Origin: Phenylobacterium sp.
GTDB lineage: Bacteria > Pseudomonadota > Alphaproteobacteria > Caulobacterales > Caulobacteraceae
Direction of reading: 5' to 3'
Length of the DNA stretch: 64,000 bases
NCBI RefSeq assembly: GCF_004297125.1
Contig: NZ_SCVD01000019.1
Location: 124,001-188,000 of the forward strand
Below the pieces are notes generated by a model. The model saw only the letters and a list, made by a program, of their open reading frames with translations, searched no databases and had not been told where the DNA came from. The position numbers and the translations under genes were made by a program. Shown here piece after piece: positions 25,281 to 34,186 of this stretch. The first letter of the stretch is position 1. Each line of letters starts with the position of its first letter.

Positions 25281-27026
25281 ATGGGTTGGCGTCCGCCGCG
25301 TCGTCGGCGTTCAGGGGCAGGGGCTTTGGGGGCGATCGGTCGAACTCGACGGAACGTTGCGAGCTGGGTCGGAGTCCTGGCCGCCTTCGCCATGGTCGCC
25401 TGCAGCGGCGTGCGTGGTTCCGGCGGACAGGCGAGCGCGCCGTCGGCGGCGGAGGCCGGGCGTTTCCTGACCCAGGCCAGCTATGGGCCCACCGAGGCCG
25501 CGATCGGCCAGGTGCGGGCCAGCGGCTATTCCGCCTGGATCGACCAGCAGATGGTCATGCCGGCGCCGACCAGCCACCAGGCCGACCTCGAGGCGCGCCT
25601 GATCCAGCTGCGGGCCACCAATCCGACGGCGAGCCTCAGCGCCAACGACTTCTACTATTCGTACTGGAAGCAGGCCATCACCGGGCCGGACCAGCTCCGC
25701 CAGCGGATGAAGCTGGCCTATTCCGAGATCTTCGTGGTCTCGCTGACCGACAACAACGTCGATGCCCGGGGCGCGGCGTCCTACTACGACATGCTGGGCG
25801 CCAACGCCTTCGGCAACTTCCGCACCCTGCTGGAGCAGGTGTCGCTGCACCCGATGATGGGGATCTACCTGACCTGGCTGGGCAACCAGAAGGAGGATCC
25901 GGCCACGGGGCGGAAGCCGGACGAGAACTACGCCCGCGAGGTCATGCAGCTCATGACCATCGGCCTCTACCAGCTCAACAACGACGGGTCGGTGAGGACC
26001 GACGGCGCGGGACGGCCGATCCCCACCTACAGCGCCGACGACATCAGCGGCCTGGCCAGGGTGCTGACCGGTTACAGCTACTATTCGCCCACGCCCAGCA
26101 ACACGACGTTCCGGGGCGGCAGCCGCAACGCCGACGCCACCGTGCGCTCGATGATCGCCTATCCGGCCTTCCACTCGACCAGCGCCAAGAGCTTCCTGGG
26201 CGCCACGATCCCGGCCTCGGCGACCGCCGACCCGCAGGGCGACCTGCGGATCGCCCTGGACACCCTGTTCAACCATCCGAACGTCGGGCCGTTCATCGGC
26301 AAGCAGCTCATCCAGCGGCTGGTGACCAGCAACCCGAGCCCGGCCTACGTCGGCCGGGTCACCGCGGTCTTCAACAACAACGGAGCGGGAGTCCGCGGCG
26401 ACATGAGCGCCGTAGTGCGCGCCATCCTGCTGGATCCGGAGGCGCGGAGCGCCCCGGCGGGCGACGTCAACGCCGGCAAGCTGCGCGAGCCGGTGGTGCG
26501 GATGGCGCATTGGGCGCGTGCGTTCGGGGCGGCGTCGCAGAGCGGCCAGTGGCTGATCCCCTCGACCAGCGCCAACACCTCGCTGGGCCAGAGCGCGCTC
26601 ACCGCGCCGTCGGTGTTCAACTTCTTCCGTCCGGGATATGCGCCGCCCAACACCCGCGTGGGGGCCGCCGGCCTGGTGGCGCCCGAGTTCCAGATCGTCG
26701 ACGAGGTCACGGTCGCGGGCTACCTCAACACCCTGCAGACCACCGTCGACGCCGGCATCGGGACGGCGACCGGCGGCGTGCGGGACGTCCGCAGCGCCTA
26801 CAGCTCCGAGACGGCGCTGGCGAGCGACGTGAACGCCCTGGTCGACCGGGTGAACATGCTGCTGCTGAACGGCGCCATGTCGCCCGGCCTCCGCAGCCGG
26901 ATCGTCGAGGCGGTGGGCGCGATCAGCCTGCCGGCCACGGGCAGCCAGAGCACGGCGCTGCTCAACCGCGCCAAGCTGGCGATCTTCATGACCATGGCGT
27001 CTCCCGAATATCTGGTGCAGCGATGA
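25281..27026 (+). CDS. DUF1800 family protein, probable lipoprotein
   Basis: The 581-residue product contains FLTQASYGPTEAAI, RQRMKLAYSEIFVVS, DENYAREVMQLMTIGLY and FNFFRPGYAPPN, all DUF1800 landmarks. The N-terminus has a basic run, then VLAAFAMVAC followed by SG, a lipobox-like site. An in-frame TTG at 25326 after a GGGGCAGGGG stretch would give a more ordinary signal length (MGAIGRTRRN). Its stop overlaps the DUF1501 ATG (ATGA). DUF1800/DUF1501 pairs are widespread and secreted; function is unknown. Confidence 0.85.
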   Translation: MGWRPPRRRRSGAGALGAIGRTRRNVASWVGVLAAFAMVACSGVRGSGGQASAPSAAEAGRFLTQASYGPTEAAIGQVRASGYSAWIDQQMVMPAPTSHQADLEARLIQLRATNPTASLSANDFYYSYWKQAITGPDQLRQRMKLAYSEIFVVSLTDNNVDARGAASYYDMLGANAFGNFRTLLEQVSLHPMMGIYLTWLGNQKEDPATGRKPDENYAREVMQLMTIGLYQLNNDGSVRTDGAGRPIPTYSADDISGLARVLTGYSYYSPTPSNTTFRGGSRNADATVRSMIAYPAFHSTSAKSFLGATIPASATADPQGDLRIALDTLFNHPNVGPFIGKQLIQRLVTSNPSPAYVGRVTAVFNNNGAGVRGDMSAVVRAILLDPEARSAPAGDVNAGKLREPVVRMAHWARAFGAASQSGQWLIPSTSANTSLGQSALTAPSVFNFFRPGYAPPNTRVGAAGLVAPEFQIVDEVTVAGYLNTLQTTVDAGIGTATGGVRDVRSAYSSETALASDVNALVDRVNMLLLNGAMSPGLRSRIVEAVGAISLPATGSQSTALLNRAKLAIFMTMASPEYLVQR

Positions 27027-28570
27027 GCGGCGGGATGGATCGCAGGCGGCTGTTGGGCCTGGGCGGGGCGTTCTCGGCCCTGGGGGTCGGCGCGCCGTTC
27101 GCGCTGCAGCTCGCCGCCGCGGGCTCGGCCGCCAGCCAGTCCGCGCCCGACTACAAGGCGCTGGTCTGCCTCTTCCTCTATGGCGGCAACGACTCGCACA
27201 ACACCGTGCTGGCCACCGACACCGACTCCTGGGGCCGCTACTTCGCGGCCCGCAACACCGGGGCCGACCCCATCGCCCTGATGCCGCCGGGCACGGCGCC
27301 GACGCCGGTCGGGCAGACCAGCCCGGTCACCGGCCGCACGGCGGAGGCCGACTCGCCCGAAGCCTGGGGCGGCGTCCTGCCGATCACGCCGAAGACCGCC
27401 CAGCCGATTCCGGCTGGCACGAACGCCACCACGCGCACCTTTGCCCTGCACCCGTTCCTGGGGCCGTTGCAGACCCTGTTCGGCCAGGGCCGCCTCGCCG
27501 TCCTCGCCAACGTCGGCACGCTGGTCCAGCCGATCACCAAGGCCCAGTACCAGGCCAAGTCCGTCGCGGTTCCCACCAGCCTGTTCTCGCACAACGACCA
27601 GCAGTCCACCTGGCAGGCGCTCGCCACCGAGGGCGCGCGCAGCGGCTGGGGCGGGCGGTTCGGCGACCTGCTGGCCAGCATGAACGGGCAGAACACCCTG
27701 TTCACGGCGGTCTCGGCGGCCGGCAACGCGGTGTTCCTCGCCGGCCAGTCGGTGGTGCAGTACCAGCTCTCCACCGGCGCCCAGCCGGCGGTGACGATCA
27801 CCAGCGCCCAGGGCTCCACCCTCTTCGGCTCCAGCCTCGCCCCGTCGCGGGTCCGCGACCTGATCACCGATACCAACGTCACCAGCTCGTTCGCCGCCGA
27901 TTACGCCACGGTCGCCGGCCGTTCGATCGCGGCCGCGGCGACCGTGAACAGCGCCTTCGGCCAAGGCGTCGTCACCGCCCTGCCGACCGCGCCGGCCTAT
28001 ACCAATCCGCTGACCGGCCGGGTGGAGACCAACACCCTGGCGCTGCAGCTCCAGACGGTCGCGCGGATGATCGCGGCCAGCTCCAGCCTGGGCGTGCGGC
28101 GGCAGGTGTTCTTCGTCAGCCTCGGCGGCTGGGACACCCACGACTTCCAGAACTCGACCCAGCCGAACCTGCTGGCCAAGGTGGCCCAGGCGATGTCCTA
28201 TTTCGACGGGGCGCTGGCGAACGTGGGCGGCATCGACCGGCGCGCGCAGGTGACGACGTTCACCGCCTCGGACTTCTCGCGCGGCTTCACCACCAACGGC
28301 GATGGCACCGACCACGCTTGGGGCGGCTGCCAGTTCATCATGGGCGGCGCCGTGAACGGCGGCGACATCTACGGCCAGTACCCGACCCTGGGCGCCGACG
28401 TCGGCGGCTTCAACAATCCCGACAACATCGGCGGCGCCCAGATCCCCACCACCTCGGTGGACCAGTACGGCGCGACGCTGGGCCGCTGGTTCGGCGTGTC
28501 GGACGCCGACATCGACGTGATCTTCCCGCGCCTGAGGAACTTCGGCAGCCGCTACCTGGGCTTCGTCTAG
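27023..28570 (+). CDS. DUF1501 family secreted protein
   Basis: The 515-residue product starts MDRRRLLGLGGAF, a twin-arginine-like signal, then AAAGSAASQS as a cleavage region. It has LVCLFLYGGNDSHNTVL and FFVSLGGWDTHDFQN, the DUF1501 (sulfatase-like fold) motifs, and HAWGGCQFIMGGAVNGG at the metal-binding end. It is the translationally coupled partner of the DUF1800 gene. Probably a periplasmic metal-dependent hydrolase-fold protein; substrate unknown. The ATG at 27023 overlaps the upstream stop. Confidence 0.88.
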   Translation: MSGGMDRRRLLGLGGAFSALGVGAPFALQLAAAGSAASQSAPDYKALVCLFLYGGNDSHNTVLATDTDSWGRYFAARNTGADPIALMPPGTAPTPVGQTSPVTGRTAEADSPEAWGGVLPITPKTAQPIPAGTNATTRTFALHPFLGPLQTLFGQGRLAVLANVGTLVQPITKAQYQAKSVAVPTSLFSHNDQQSTWQALATEGARSGWGGRFGDLLASMNGQNTLFTAVSAAGNAVFLAGQSVVQYQLSTGAQPAVTITSAQGSTLFGSSLAPSRVRDLITDTNVTSSFAADYATVAGRSIAAAATVNSAFGQGVVTALPTAPAYTNPLTGRVETNTLALQLQTVARMIAASSSLGVRRQVFFVSLGGWDTHDFQNSTQPNLLAKVAQAMSYFDGALANVGGIDRRAQVTTFTASDFSRGFTTNGDGTDHAWGGCQFIMGGAVNGGDIYGQYPTLGADVGGFNNPDNIGGAQIPTTSVDQYGATLGRWFGVSDADIDVIFPRLRNFGSRYLGFV

Positions 28571-28658
28571 CAACGAGGCGGCTGGCCGTTGGAGTTTTCG
28601 AGGACGTCCGTCGTGGGGTAGAGGACGACTCCCGATTCCCCCGAGTCCGACGAAACCG

Positions 28659-30470
28659 ATGACCGACGCCAGACAACTCATTCGCGAAGGCCGGAAGACG
28701 GAGGCGCTGGTCGCCGCGCAGGCGGCCCACCAGCGCGCGCCGAACGACCCGGATGCGCAGCTGGTGCTCGGCATCGCCTACGCCATCCTGGGCCAGGCCG
28801 AGGCGGCGGAGCCGTTGCTGGCCGCGGGCCTGACGGCGCTGGGGCCGGCCGGCGAGGGGCGGCACTGGCGGCTGCTCGGGCAGATCCGCAACGGCCTGAA
28901 CGACGCACCGGGCGAGGCCGAGGCGCTGCGGGCGGCGACGGACAGGGAACCGGGCGAGGCGGTCAACTGGCTGCGGCTCGCCAGCGTGCTGATCGACCTG
29001 GGGCGGCGGGACGAGGCGCTGGCGGCGGCGACGACGGCGATCAGCCTGGATGAGACGCCGGAAGCAAGGCGGCTGTACGTGGAGGCGCTCAAGGGTGCGT
29101 CGGTGGTGGACGTTTCCGCGGCGCCCTTGGTCAAGCGCGCACTGGAGGAGTCCTGGGGTCACACAGAGACGCTCCAGGGCGCGGCGATCTACCTGTACCG
29201 CGCAGGCTCGACCGAGGTGCTGCCGGCGCTTCTGACCAGCGGACCGATCCGGGAGGCCAGGCTGGAGCAGGAGTTCACGGCGCTTCGCCGGGACGCGCTG
29301 AACGGCGCCGACGCCGACCTGGAGCTGCTCGCCGGCTTGGCCGTGCAGGCCTTTATCACCGAGTACGCCTGGATCGAGACGCCGGAGGAGCGCGCCAAGG
29401 TCGAAGGCTTGCCGCCGGCGGCGACGGCCGAAGCCCTCATGAAGCTGGCGTCCTACCGCGCGCTTGGCGACCTGCCGAACGCGGACGCCTGGCTAGCTGC
29501 CGATCTTCCGGAAGCGGCGCGGCGGGTCGTGCAGCAACAGATCGTCGAGCCGAGGCGCGACCGCGCCGCAGCGGCGGCGATCTCGACCCTCACGCCGATC
29601 CGCGCCGGGGTCTCCGCGGCGGTGCGGGCGCAGTACGAGGAGAATCCGTATCCGCGTTGGGTAAGCGCGCCCGTGCGCCAGCCGCAACCTCTGGACCGCA
29701 CCCTGGCGGTCCTGTTCCCCCGGGTCCGGATCGGCCCGATTCCCGGCGCCGCCGCGCCCGAGATCCTGGTAGCTGGATGCGGGTCGGGCCAGCACGCGGT
29801 CCAGGTGGCCGCGCGCTATGCCGGCGCCCGCGTCCTGGCGATCGATCTCAGTCGCGCCAGCCTGGGGTACGCCAAGCGCAAGAGCGATGAGTTGGGCCTC
29901 ACGAACCTCACCTATGCACAGGCCGACCTTCTGGAGCTGCATGACCGCAGTTTCGACGTCATCGAGTGCGCTGGCGTGCTGCATCACCTCGAGGATCCGG
30001 CCGAAGGGATGGGCGTGCTCACGCGCCTGCTGCGGCCAGGGGGCCTCCTGACCCTCGGCCTTTACAGCCGTCTCGGCCGACGCCGGCTCGAGCCGGCGCG
30101 GGCGCTGGCGAAGACCTATCCGCGTACGCCCGACGGTATTCGCGCGCTGCGCCAGGCGATCCTGGCCGCACCGAACGGCGACCCGGTGCGCGGCGCACTC
30201 ACCGCGGGGGACTTCTTCTCGCTCAGCACCTGCCGCGACCTGCTGATGCACGTCCAGGAGCATCAATTCGACATGGCGGAGCTGCGGGCGTTGATCCAGG
30301 GGTACCGCTTCCTGGGCTTCGTCCAGCCGCCCGAGGTGCTGATCGCCTACCGCGAGATGTTCCCCGACGATCCGGCCGCCGTCGACCTTCGGAACTGGGG
30401 CGCGTTCGAGGAGAAGAATCCCGAGACCTTCCGCGCGATGTATCAGTTCTGGCTCCAGAAGCCGGCCTGA
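28659..30470 (+). CDS. TPR-methyltransferase fusion protein
   Basis: The 603-residue product has N-terminal TPR repeats (about residues 1-160: LVLGIAYAILGQAEAAEPLL and similar), a middle linker domain, and a C-terminal class I methyltransferase. The latter has motif I ILVAGCGSGQHAVQVA, then AIDLSRASLGYAKRKS and FDVIECAGVLHHLEDP. The SAM fold and the TPR domain suggest methylation of a bound protein or a protein-linked sugar. It is the second TPR-plus-transferase fusion in the window (see 3640-5925), but the two are not linked. Confidence 0.82.
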   Translation: MTDARQLIREGRKTEALVAAQAAHQRAPNDPDAQLVLGIAYAILGQAEAAEPLLAAGLTALGPAGEGRHWRLLGQIRNGLNDAPGEAEALRAATDREPGEAVNWLRLASVLIDLGRRDEALAAATTAISLDETPEARRLYVEALKGASVVDVSAAPLVKRALEESWGHTETLQGAAIYLYRAGSTEVLPALLTSGPIREARLEQEFTALRRDALNGADADLELLAGLAVQAFITEYAWIETPEERAKVEGLPPAATAEALMKLASYRALGDLPNADAWLAADLPEAARRVVQQQIVEPRRDRAAAAAISTLTPIRAGVSAAVRAQYEENPYPRWVSAPVRQPQPLDRTLAVLFPRVRIGPIPGAAAPEILVAGCGSGQHAVQVAARYAGARVLAIDLSRASLGYAKRKSDELGLTNLTYAQADLLELHDRSFDVIECAGVLHHLEDPAEGMGVLTRLLRPGGLLTLGLYSRLGRRRLEPARALAKTYPRTPDGIRALRQAILAAPNGDPVRGALTAGDFFSLSTCRDLLMHVQEHQFDMAELRALIQGYRFLGFVQPPEVLIAYREMFPDDPAAVDLRNWGAFEEKNPETFRAMYQFWLQKPA

Positions 30471-30474
30471 CGGC

Positions 30475-30819
30475 TCAGGCTGTCCGGGCGGCGTTCCACG
30501 CGTTCACGACGGCGCGCGGGGCGATTTCGCGGAAGCGGCGTTCCAGCAGGGACCGCACCGTGTCCGGGCGGGCGTGGGCCAGGCGGACGGCCACGTAGCG
30601 GGCGTCGCGCAGGTGCCGGGTGGCGTGGAAGGCCTGCGGCTCGGCCTCGACCAGGTGGTCGATCTCGTCGGGGCCGACGCCGGTCAACTGGGCCTCGGCC
30701 TCGCCGACCAGGCGGGCCAGCACCTTGCCGTTCGCCTTGAACACGGCGGAGCCCAGGTTGAAGCCCTCCTCCACGCCGGGGAGGGCCAGGCACAGGGCGC
30801 GGAACTCCGCCTCGGTCAC
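30475..30819 (-). CDS. MmcQ/YjbR family protein (copy 2)
   Basis: The 114-residue product has the YjbR fold signature: FRALCLALPGVEEGFNLGS, FKANGKVLARL, and a C-terminal RSLLERRFREIAPRAV. YjbR-like proteins have a double-wing DNA-binding-like fold of unknown role. The start is GTG at 30819, overlapping the stop of the sister gene (GTGA). It is similar in plan to the gene just upstream, indicating tandem duplication. Confidence 0.85.
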   Translation of the reverse strand: MTEAEFRALCLALPGVEEGFNLGSAVFKANGKVLARLVGEAEAQLTGVGPDEIDHLVEAEPQAFHATRHLRDARYVAVRLAHARPDTVRSLLERRFREIAPRAVVNAWNAARTA

Positions 30820-31163
30820 GAGGCCTGCTCCGCGTCCCAGGCCTTCACGGCCGCTCTCCTCGCGATCTTGCGGAAGCGGCGCTCCAGGAAATTGCGCAGG
30901 GAGCCGGGGTGCAGGTTCCCGATCCGCGCCAGCACGCAGGGATAGTCCTTGTAGTGGGGCGTCAGGTGGAAGGTGTCGGGCTCGGCCTCCATCAGCATCT
31001 CGCGCTCGTCGAAGCCGACGTCCATCAGCACCAGGCTGTCGTCCTCGCCGCGCAGGCGGGTGAAGAACTTGCCGTTCAGCTTGAAGGAGGGACGCCCGTA
31101 GCTGACGCCTTCCTCGGCGCCGGGGAAGGACATCACGATCGCCTTCATCTCGTCGGGGGTCAT
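30816..31163 (-). CDS. MmcQ/YjbR family protein (copy 1)
   Basis: The 115-residue product reads MTPDEMKAIVMSFPGAEEGV then SFKLNGKFFTRL and ends RNFLERRFRKIARRAAVKAW, matching copy 2 along its length. It starts with ATG overlapping the YdeI stop (ATGA) and ends overlapping the start of copy 2. Role unknown. Confidence 0.87.
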   Translation of the reverse strand: MTPDEMKAIVMSFPGAEEGVSYGRPSFKLNGKFFTRLRGEDDSLVLMDVGFDEREMLMEAEPDTFHLTPHYKDYPCVLARIGNLHPGSLRNFLERRFRKIARRAAVKAWDAEQAS

Positions 31164-31747
31164 GGCTCATCCACCTGGGTCGGCGACTTCAGTCTAAGCC
31201 CTCTCGCCGACGCGTCGATCAGGATGTCGAGGCGCCTGGCGCGGGTCTCGGCGGCCTTGGCCGAGGCGACCTGATGGATGGCCACCTTGCGATAGCTCGG
31301 CGGGAAGGCCTGGAAGCCTTCCCACGCCCCGGCCCTGGCCTGGAAGCGCACCTTCTCCTCCGGCGTGAAGTCGCCGACGTCGCGCTCGTGGGAATAGACG
31401 CGGGTCCGGTCTTTGCCGATGTCGTAGGCGGCCTGGCCGGCGGGGGTCATGCGGCCCTCGGCCTTCAGTTCTGCGAAGCGCCTGATGTTCACCTGGCTCC
31501 AGATCCCGCCGGCTTTGCGGGGCGTGAAGCGGATGCGGTAGGCCTCGTCGTCGACCCGGTGGCGCACCCCGTCGATCCAGCCAAAGCAGAGCGCCTCGTC
31601 GACGCTCTGCGGCCAGGTGATCGAGGGCTTGCCGCTGTCCCGCTTCCAGAACCCGACCGAGAGTTCGGCGGCCGTGGCATGGTGCGCTTCCAGCCAGGCG
31701 CGCCACTCGGCCGGGGTGGCGAAGAAGGTGGGGCCGTCAGTAGGCAA
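31160..31747 (-). CDS. YdeI/OmpD-associated family protein
   Basis: The 195-residue product has FFATPAEWRAWLEAHHATAAEL, VDEALCFGWIDGVRHRVDD and RFTPRKAGGIWSQVN, the YdeI family pattern, and a C-terminal YdeI tail (KVAIHQVASAKAAETRARRL). Family members are implicated in peptide and stress resistance in enterobacteria. The TTG start at 31747, overlapping the ggt stop by 11 bases, gives the family-like length; an ATG at 31786 is possible. Cytoplasmic. Confidence 0.85.
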   Translation of the reverse strand: MPTDGPTFFATPAEWRAWLEAHHATAAELSVGFWKRDSGKPSITWPQSVDEALCFGWIDGVRHRVDDEAYRIRFTPRKAGGIWSQVNIRRFAELKAEGRMTPAGQAAYDIGKDRTRVYSHERDVGDFTPEEKVRFQARAGAWEGFQAFPPSYRKVAIHQVASAKAAETRARRLDILIDASARGLRLKSPTQVDEP

Positions 31748-33503
31748 GCGCCACGCCGTCCTTGCGCATCTCGGTGGCGGCGGCATAGCGGCCGGGGTGG
31801 CGCTGGATGGCCTGGTAGCCGCCGTAGCCGCCGGGGGCCGGCTTCATCACCCAACCCAGCTTGGCCAGCGCCGCCTTCGTGGCGTCCGGCACGCCGGTCT
31901 CCAGGTTCAGCACGCCCGGCTGGCCCAGATCCTCGCCGGTCGGCTCCATGCCCCCGTCGTGGTGCCAGCGCGGCGCGTCGCCGGCCTCCTGCAGGCCCAG
32001 GCCGAAGTCCACGATGTTGCAGACCACCTGGGTCTGGCCCTGGGGCTGCATGTCGCCGCCCATGACGCCGAAGCTCAGCATCGGCTCGCCGCCCCTGGTG
32101 GCGAAGCCCGGGATGATGGTCTGGAAGGGCCGCTTGCCGGGGGCGTAGACGTTGGGATGGCCGTCGGTCAGGGCGAACAGCTCGCCGCGATCCTGGAACA
32201 TGAAACCCAGGCCGTCGGGCATCAGGCCCGAGCCCATGCCGCGGTAGTTGGACTGGATGATCGAGACCATCATCCCGTCCTTGTCCGCGGTGGTGAAATA
32301 GGTGGTGTCGCCGTGGCTGGGCGCCTTGCCCGGATAGTACGTCGGCGCGATGGCGTCCGGCCGGATCAGCCTGGCCCGCTCGCGCGCATAGTCCTTCGAG
32401 AGCAGCCACTCGACGGGCTGCCTGTAGAAGGCGGGGTCGGCGTAGAAGCGGGCGCGGTCCTCGAACGCCAGGCGCTTGGCCTCCACCGCATGATGGATGG
32501 CGGCGGCCGACTGGAAGCCCATGGCCTTCACGTCGAATTCGTCCAGGATGTTCAGCATCTGGAGCGTCACCAGCCCCTGGCTGTTCGGCGGCAGGGCCCA
32601 GACGTCGACGCCGCGGTAGCTGATGCTGCGCGGCTCCACCCATTCCGACTTGTGGGCGGCGAGGTCGGCCTTGGTCATCCAGCCGCCGATCCGCTTGAAG
32701 TAGCGCTCAATGGTCTCGGCGATCTCGCCCTCGTAGAAGGCGCGGCCGCCGCCCTGGGCGATCTGGCGATAGGTGCGGCCCAGTTCCGGGTTCCTGAACA
32801 CCTCGCCCTCGCGCGGCGTCTTGCCGTCGCGGGTCCAGACCTTCTTGAAGTTCTCCACCTCCTCGATGCCCGACCCGGGCCGGGTGAAGATCCGGTTCGA
32901 GGCTTCCAGATAGAAGGCGGTGTTCTGGATGATCGGCGCGCCGTCCTCGCAGTGGGCGATGGCCGGGGCGAACAGGTCCTTCCAGGCCAGCTTGCCGTAG
33001 CGCTGGTGCAGGCTCCACCAGGCGTCGACGGCGCCCGGCACGCTGACCGCGATGGCGCCGTGCGACGGGATCATCCCCTTGGGCGTGGCGCGCTTGCGGA
33101 CGGTCTCCAGGCTCAGGCCCCGGGGGCTGCGGCCCGACCCGTTCAGGCCCACGACCTTCCTGGCCTTCGGGTCCCACAGCATGACGAAGCAGTCGCCGCC
33201 GATGCCGCAGGAGATCGGCTCGCCGTAGCCCAGCACCGCGTTGGCGGCGATGGCGGCGTCCACCGCCGAGCCGCCGGCCCGCAGCATGTCGATGGCGGCC
33301 TGGGTGGCCAGCGGATGGGCGGTGGCGGCTGCGCCATGGATGCCCCAGGCGGCGCTGCGGCTGGCGAAGGTGGCGCCGTCGATGCGGTCGCCCGGGCGCA
33401 CGTCGGGCCGGTCGCGGTTCGGGTTTTCCTGGCGGCTGGTGGCGAAGGCCGGCGCGGCGAGGGCGGCGGCGGGCAGGGCGGCGAGGAAGCTGCGGCGGCG
33501 CAT
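31737..33503 (-). CDS. ggt: Gamma-glutamyltransferase
   Basis: The 588-residue proenzyme has a signal peptide with RRR start (MRRRSFLAALPAAALAAPAFA). APSHGDTTYFTTADKDG contains the autoprocessing nucleophile Thr that begins the small subunit. GMGSGLMPDGLGFMFQDRG and FGVMGGDMQPQGQ form the glutamate-binding region. GGT cleaves or transfers the gamma-glutamyl group of glutathione in the periplasm. The start at 33503 is chosen because it begins the signal peptide; the open frame extends into a non-coding stretch upstream. It heads a four-gene coupled operon. Confidence 0.94.
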   Translation of the reverse strand: MRRRSFLAALPAAALAAPAFATSRQENPNRDRPDVRPGDRIDGATFASRSAAWGIHGAAATAHPLATQAAIDMLRAGGSAVDAAIAANAVLGYGEPISCGIGGDCFVMLWDPKARKVVGLNGSGRSPRGLSLETVRKRATPKGMIPSHGAIAVSVPGAVDAWWSLHQRYGKLAWKDLFAPAIAHCEDGAPIIQNTAFYLEASNRIFTRPGSGIEEVENFKKVWTRDGKTPREGEVFRNPELGRTYRQIAQGGGRAFYEGEIAETIERYFKRIGGWMTKADLAAHKSEWVEPRSISYRGVDVWALPPNSQGLVTLQMLNILDEFDVKAMGFQSAAAIHHAVEAKRLAFEDRARFYADPAFYRQPVEWLLSKDYARERARLIRPDAIAPTYYPGKAPSHGDTTYFTTADKDGMMVSIIQSNYRGMGSGLMPDGLGFMFQDRGELFALTDGHPNVYAPGKRPFQTIIPGFATRGGEPMLSFGVMGGDMQPQGQTQVVCNIVDFGLGLQEAGDAPRWHHDGGMEPTGEDLGQPGVLNLETGVPDATKAALAKLGWVMKPAPGGYGGYQAIQRHPGRYAAATEMRKDGVALAY

Positions 33504-33653
33504 GGGGGACTCCGACTGTGACGCGGGCGCAGGAGGTGTAGCAGATGCGCGCGTGGGGGCGAGTGGGGCAGGCGGATGAGGCGCGTCCCTGGAGCGCACT
33601 TCTCGCACCGGTCGCCCCCCGTTAGGATCGGCGACTCGGGTGGAGGGCAGGCT

Positions 33654-34109
33654 GTGCGCGGATCGATCGTTACTGGACTGGCGGCGGCGCTGGTCGCCGG
33701 CGCGGCGGCCGCGCAGGCGGCGCCGGACGGCGACGCCCTGACCCTGCTTTGCCAGGGAACCGAGGTGGCGGTGCTGGCGCCCATGGGCTGGAATCGCGGC
33801 TACGGCCTGGGCGGCGGCTACCGCGAAGGCCGCCAGCCGGCGCAACTGGTCATCGTGCTGGAGGGCGGCAAGGTCCGCGTCCGGCCGCCGGAGCTCACGG
33901 TGCCGGTCTACGCCAAGCGCGCCGCGGACGGCTGGTATGCGTTGACGGACACGTCCGTGGACAAGTTCACGATCCTGGGCCGCGCCAACTTCTCGCGGAT
34001 CGACCGCTACAAGCTGAACGTCGACCGCCGCACGGGCGCCGTCACCTTCGGAACCTTCAGCGGGATCTGCAACCGCGTCGCCAGCACGCCCGAGGCCACG
34101 CGCTTCTAG
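33654..34109 (+). CDS. Hypothetical secreted protein, 151 residues
   Basis: A GTG start at 33654 follows GGAGGGCAGG and gives a signal peptide (MRGSIVTGLAAALVAGAAAA then QAA). The mature part is small and beta-rich with two Cys (TLLCQGTEV and SGICNRV). It ends DRRTGAVTFGTFSGIC, a pattern seen in short alphaproteobacterial exported proteins of unknown function. An ATG at 33576 would add an unlikely 26-residue extension. No function is assigned. Confidence 0.7.
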   Translation: MRGSIVTGLAAALVAGAAAAQAAPDGDALTLLCQGTEVAVLAPMGWNRGYGLGGGYREGRQPAQLVIVLEGGKVRVRPPELTVPVYAKRAADGWYALTDTSVDKFTILGRANFSRIDRYKLNVDRRTGAVTFGTFSGICNRVASTPEATRF

Positions 34110-34186
34110 ACCGCCGCGGCGGCGCCTTACAGGCTTTTGAGGTTGGCGAGAGGTTCCGTACGGCTTGTCGCGCCTAGGGTTGCGGG

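Noticed and set aside
23876-28570. A very long plus-strand open frame running through the pagL, RTX and DUF1800 regions into DUF1501
   Set aside because: Only its last 515 codons (from 27023) match a family; the rest is out of frame with, or antisense to, well-supported genes. Long spurious frames are expected at this GC level.
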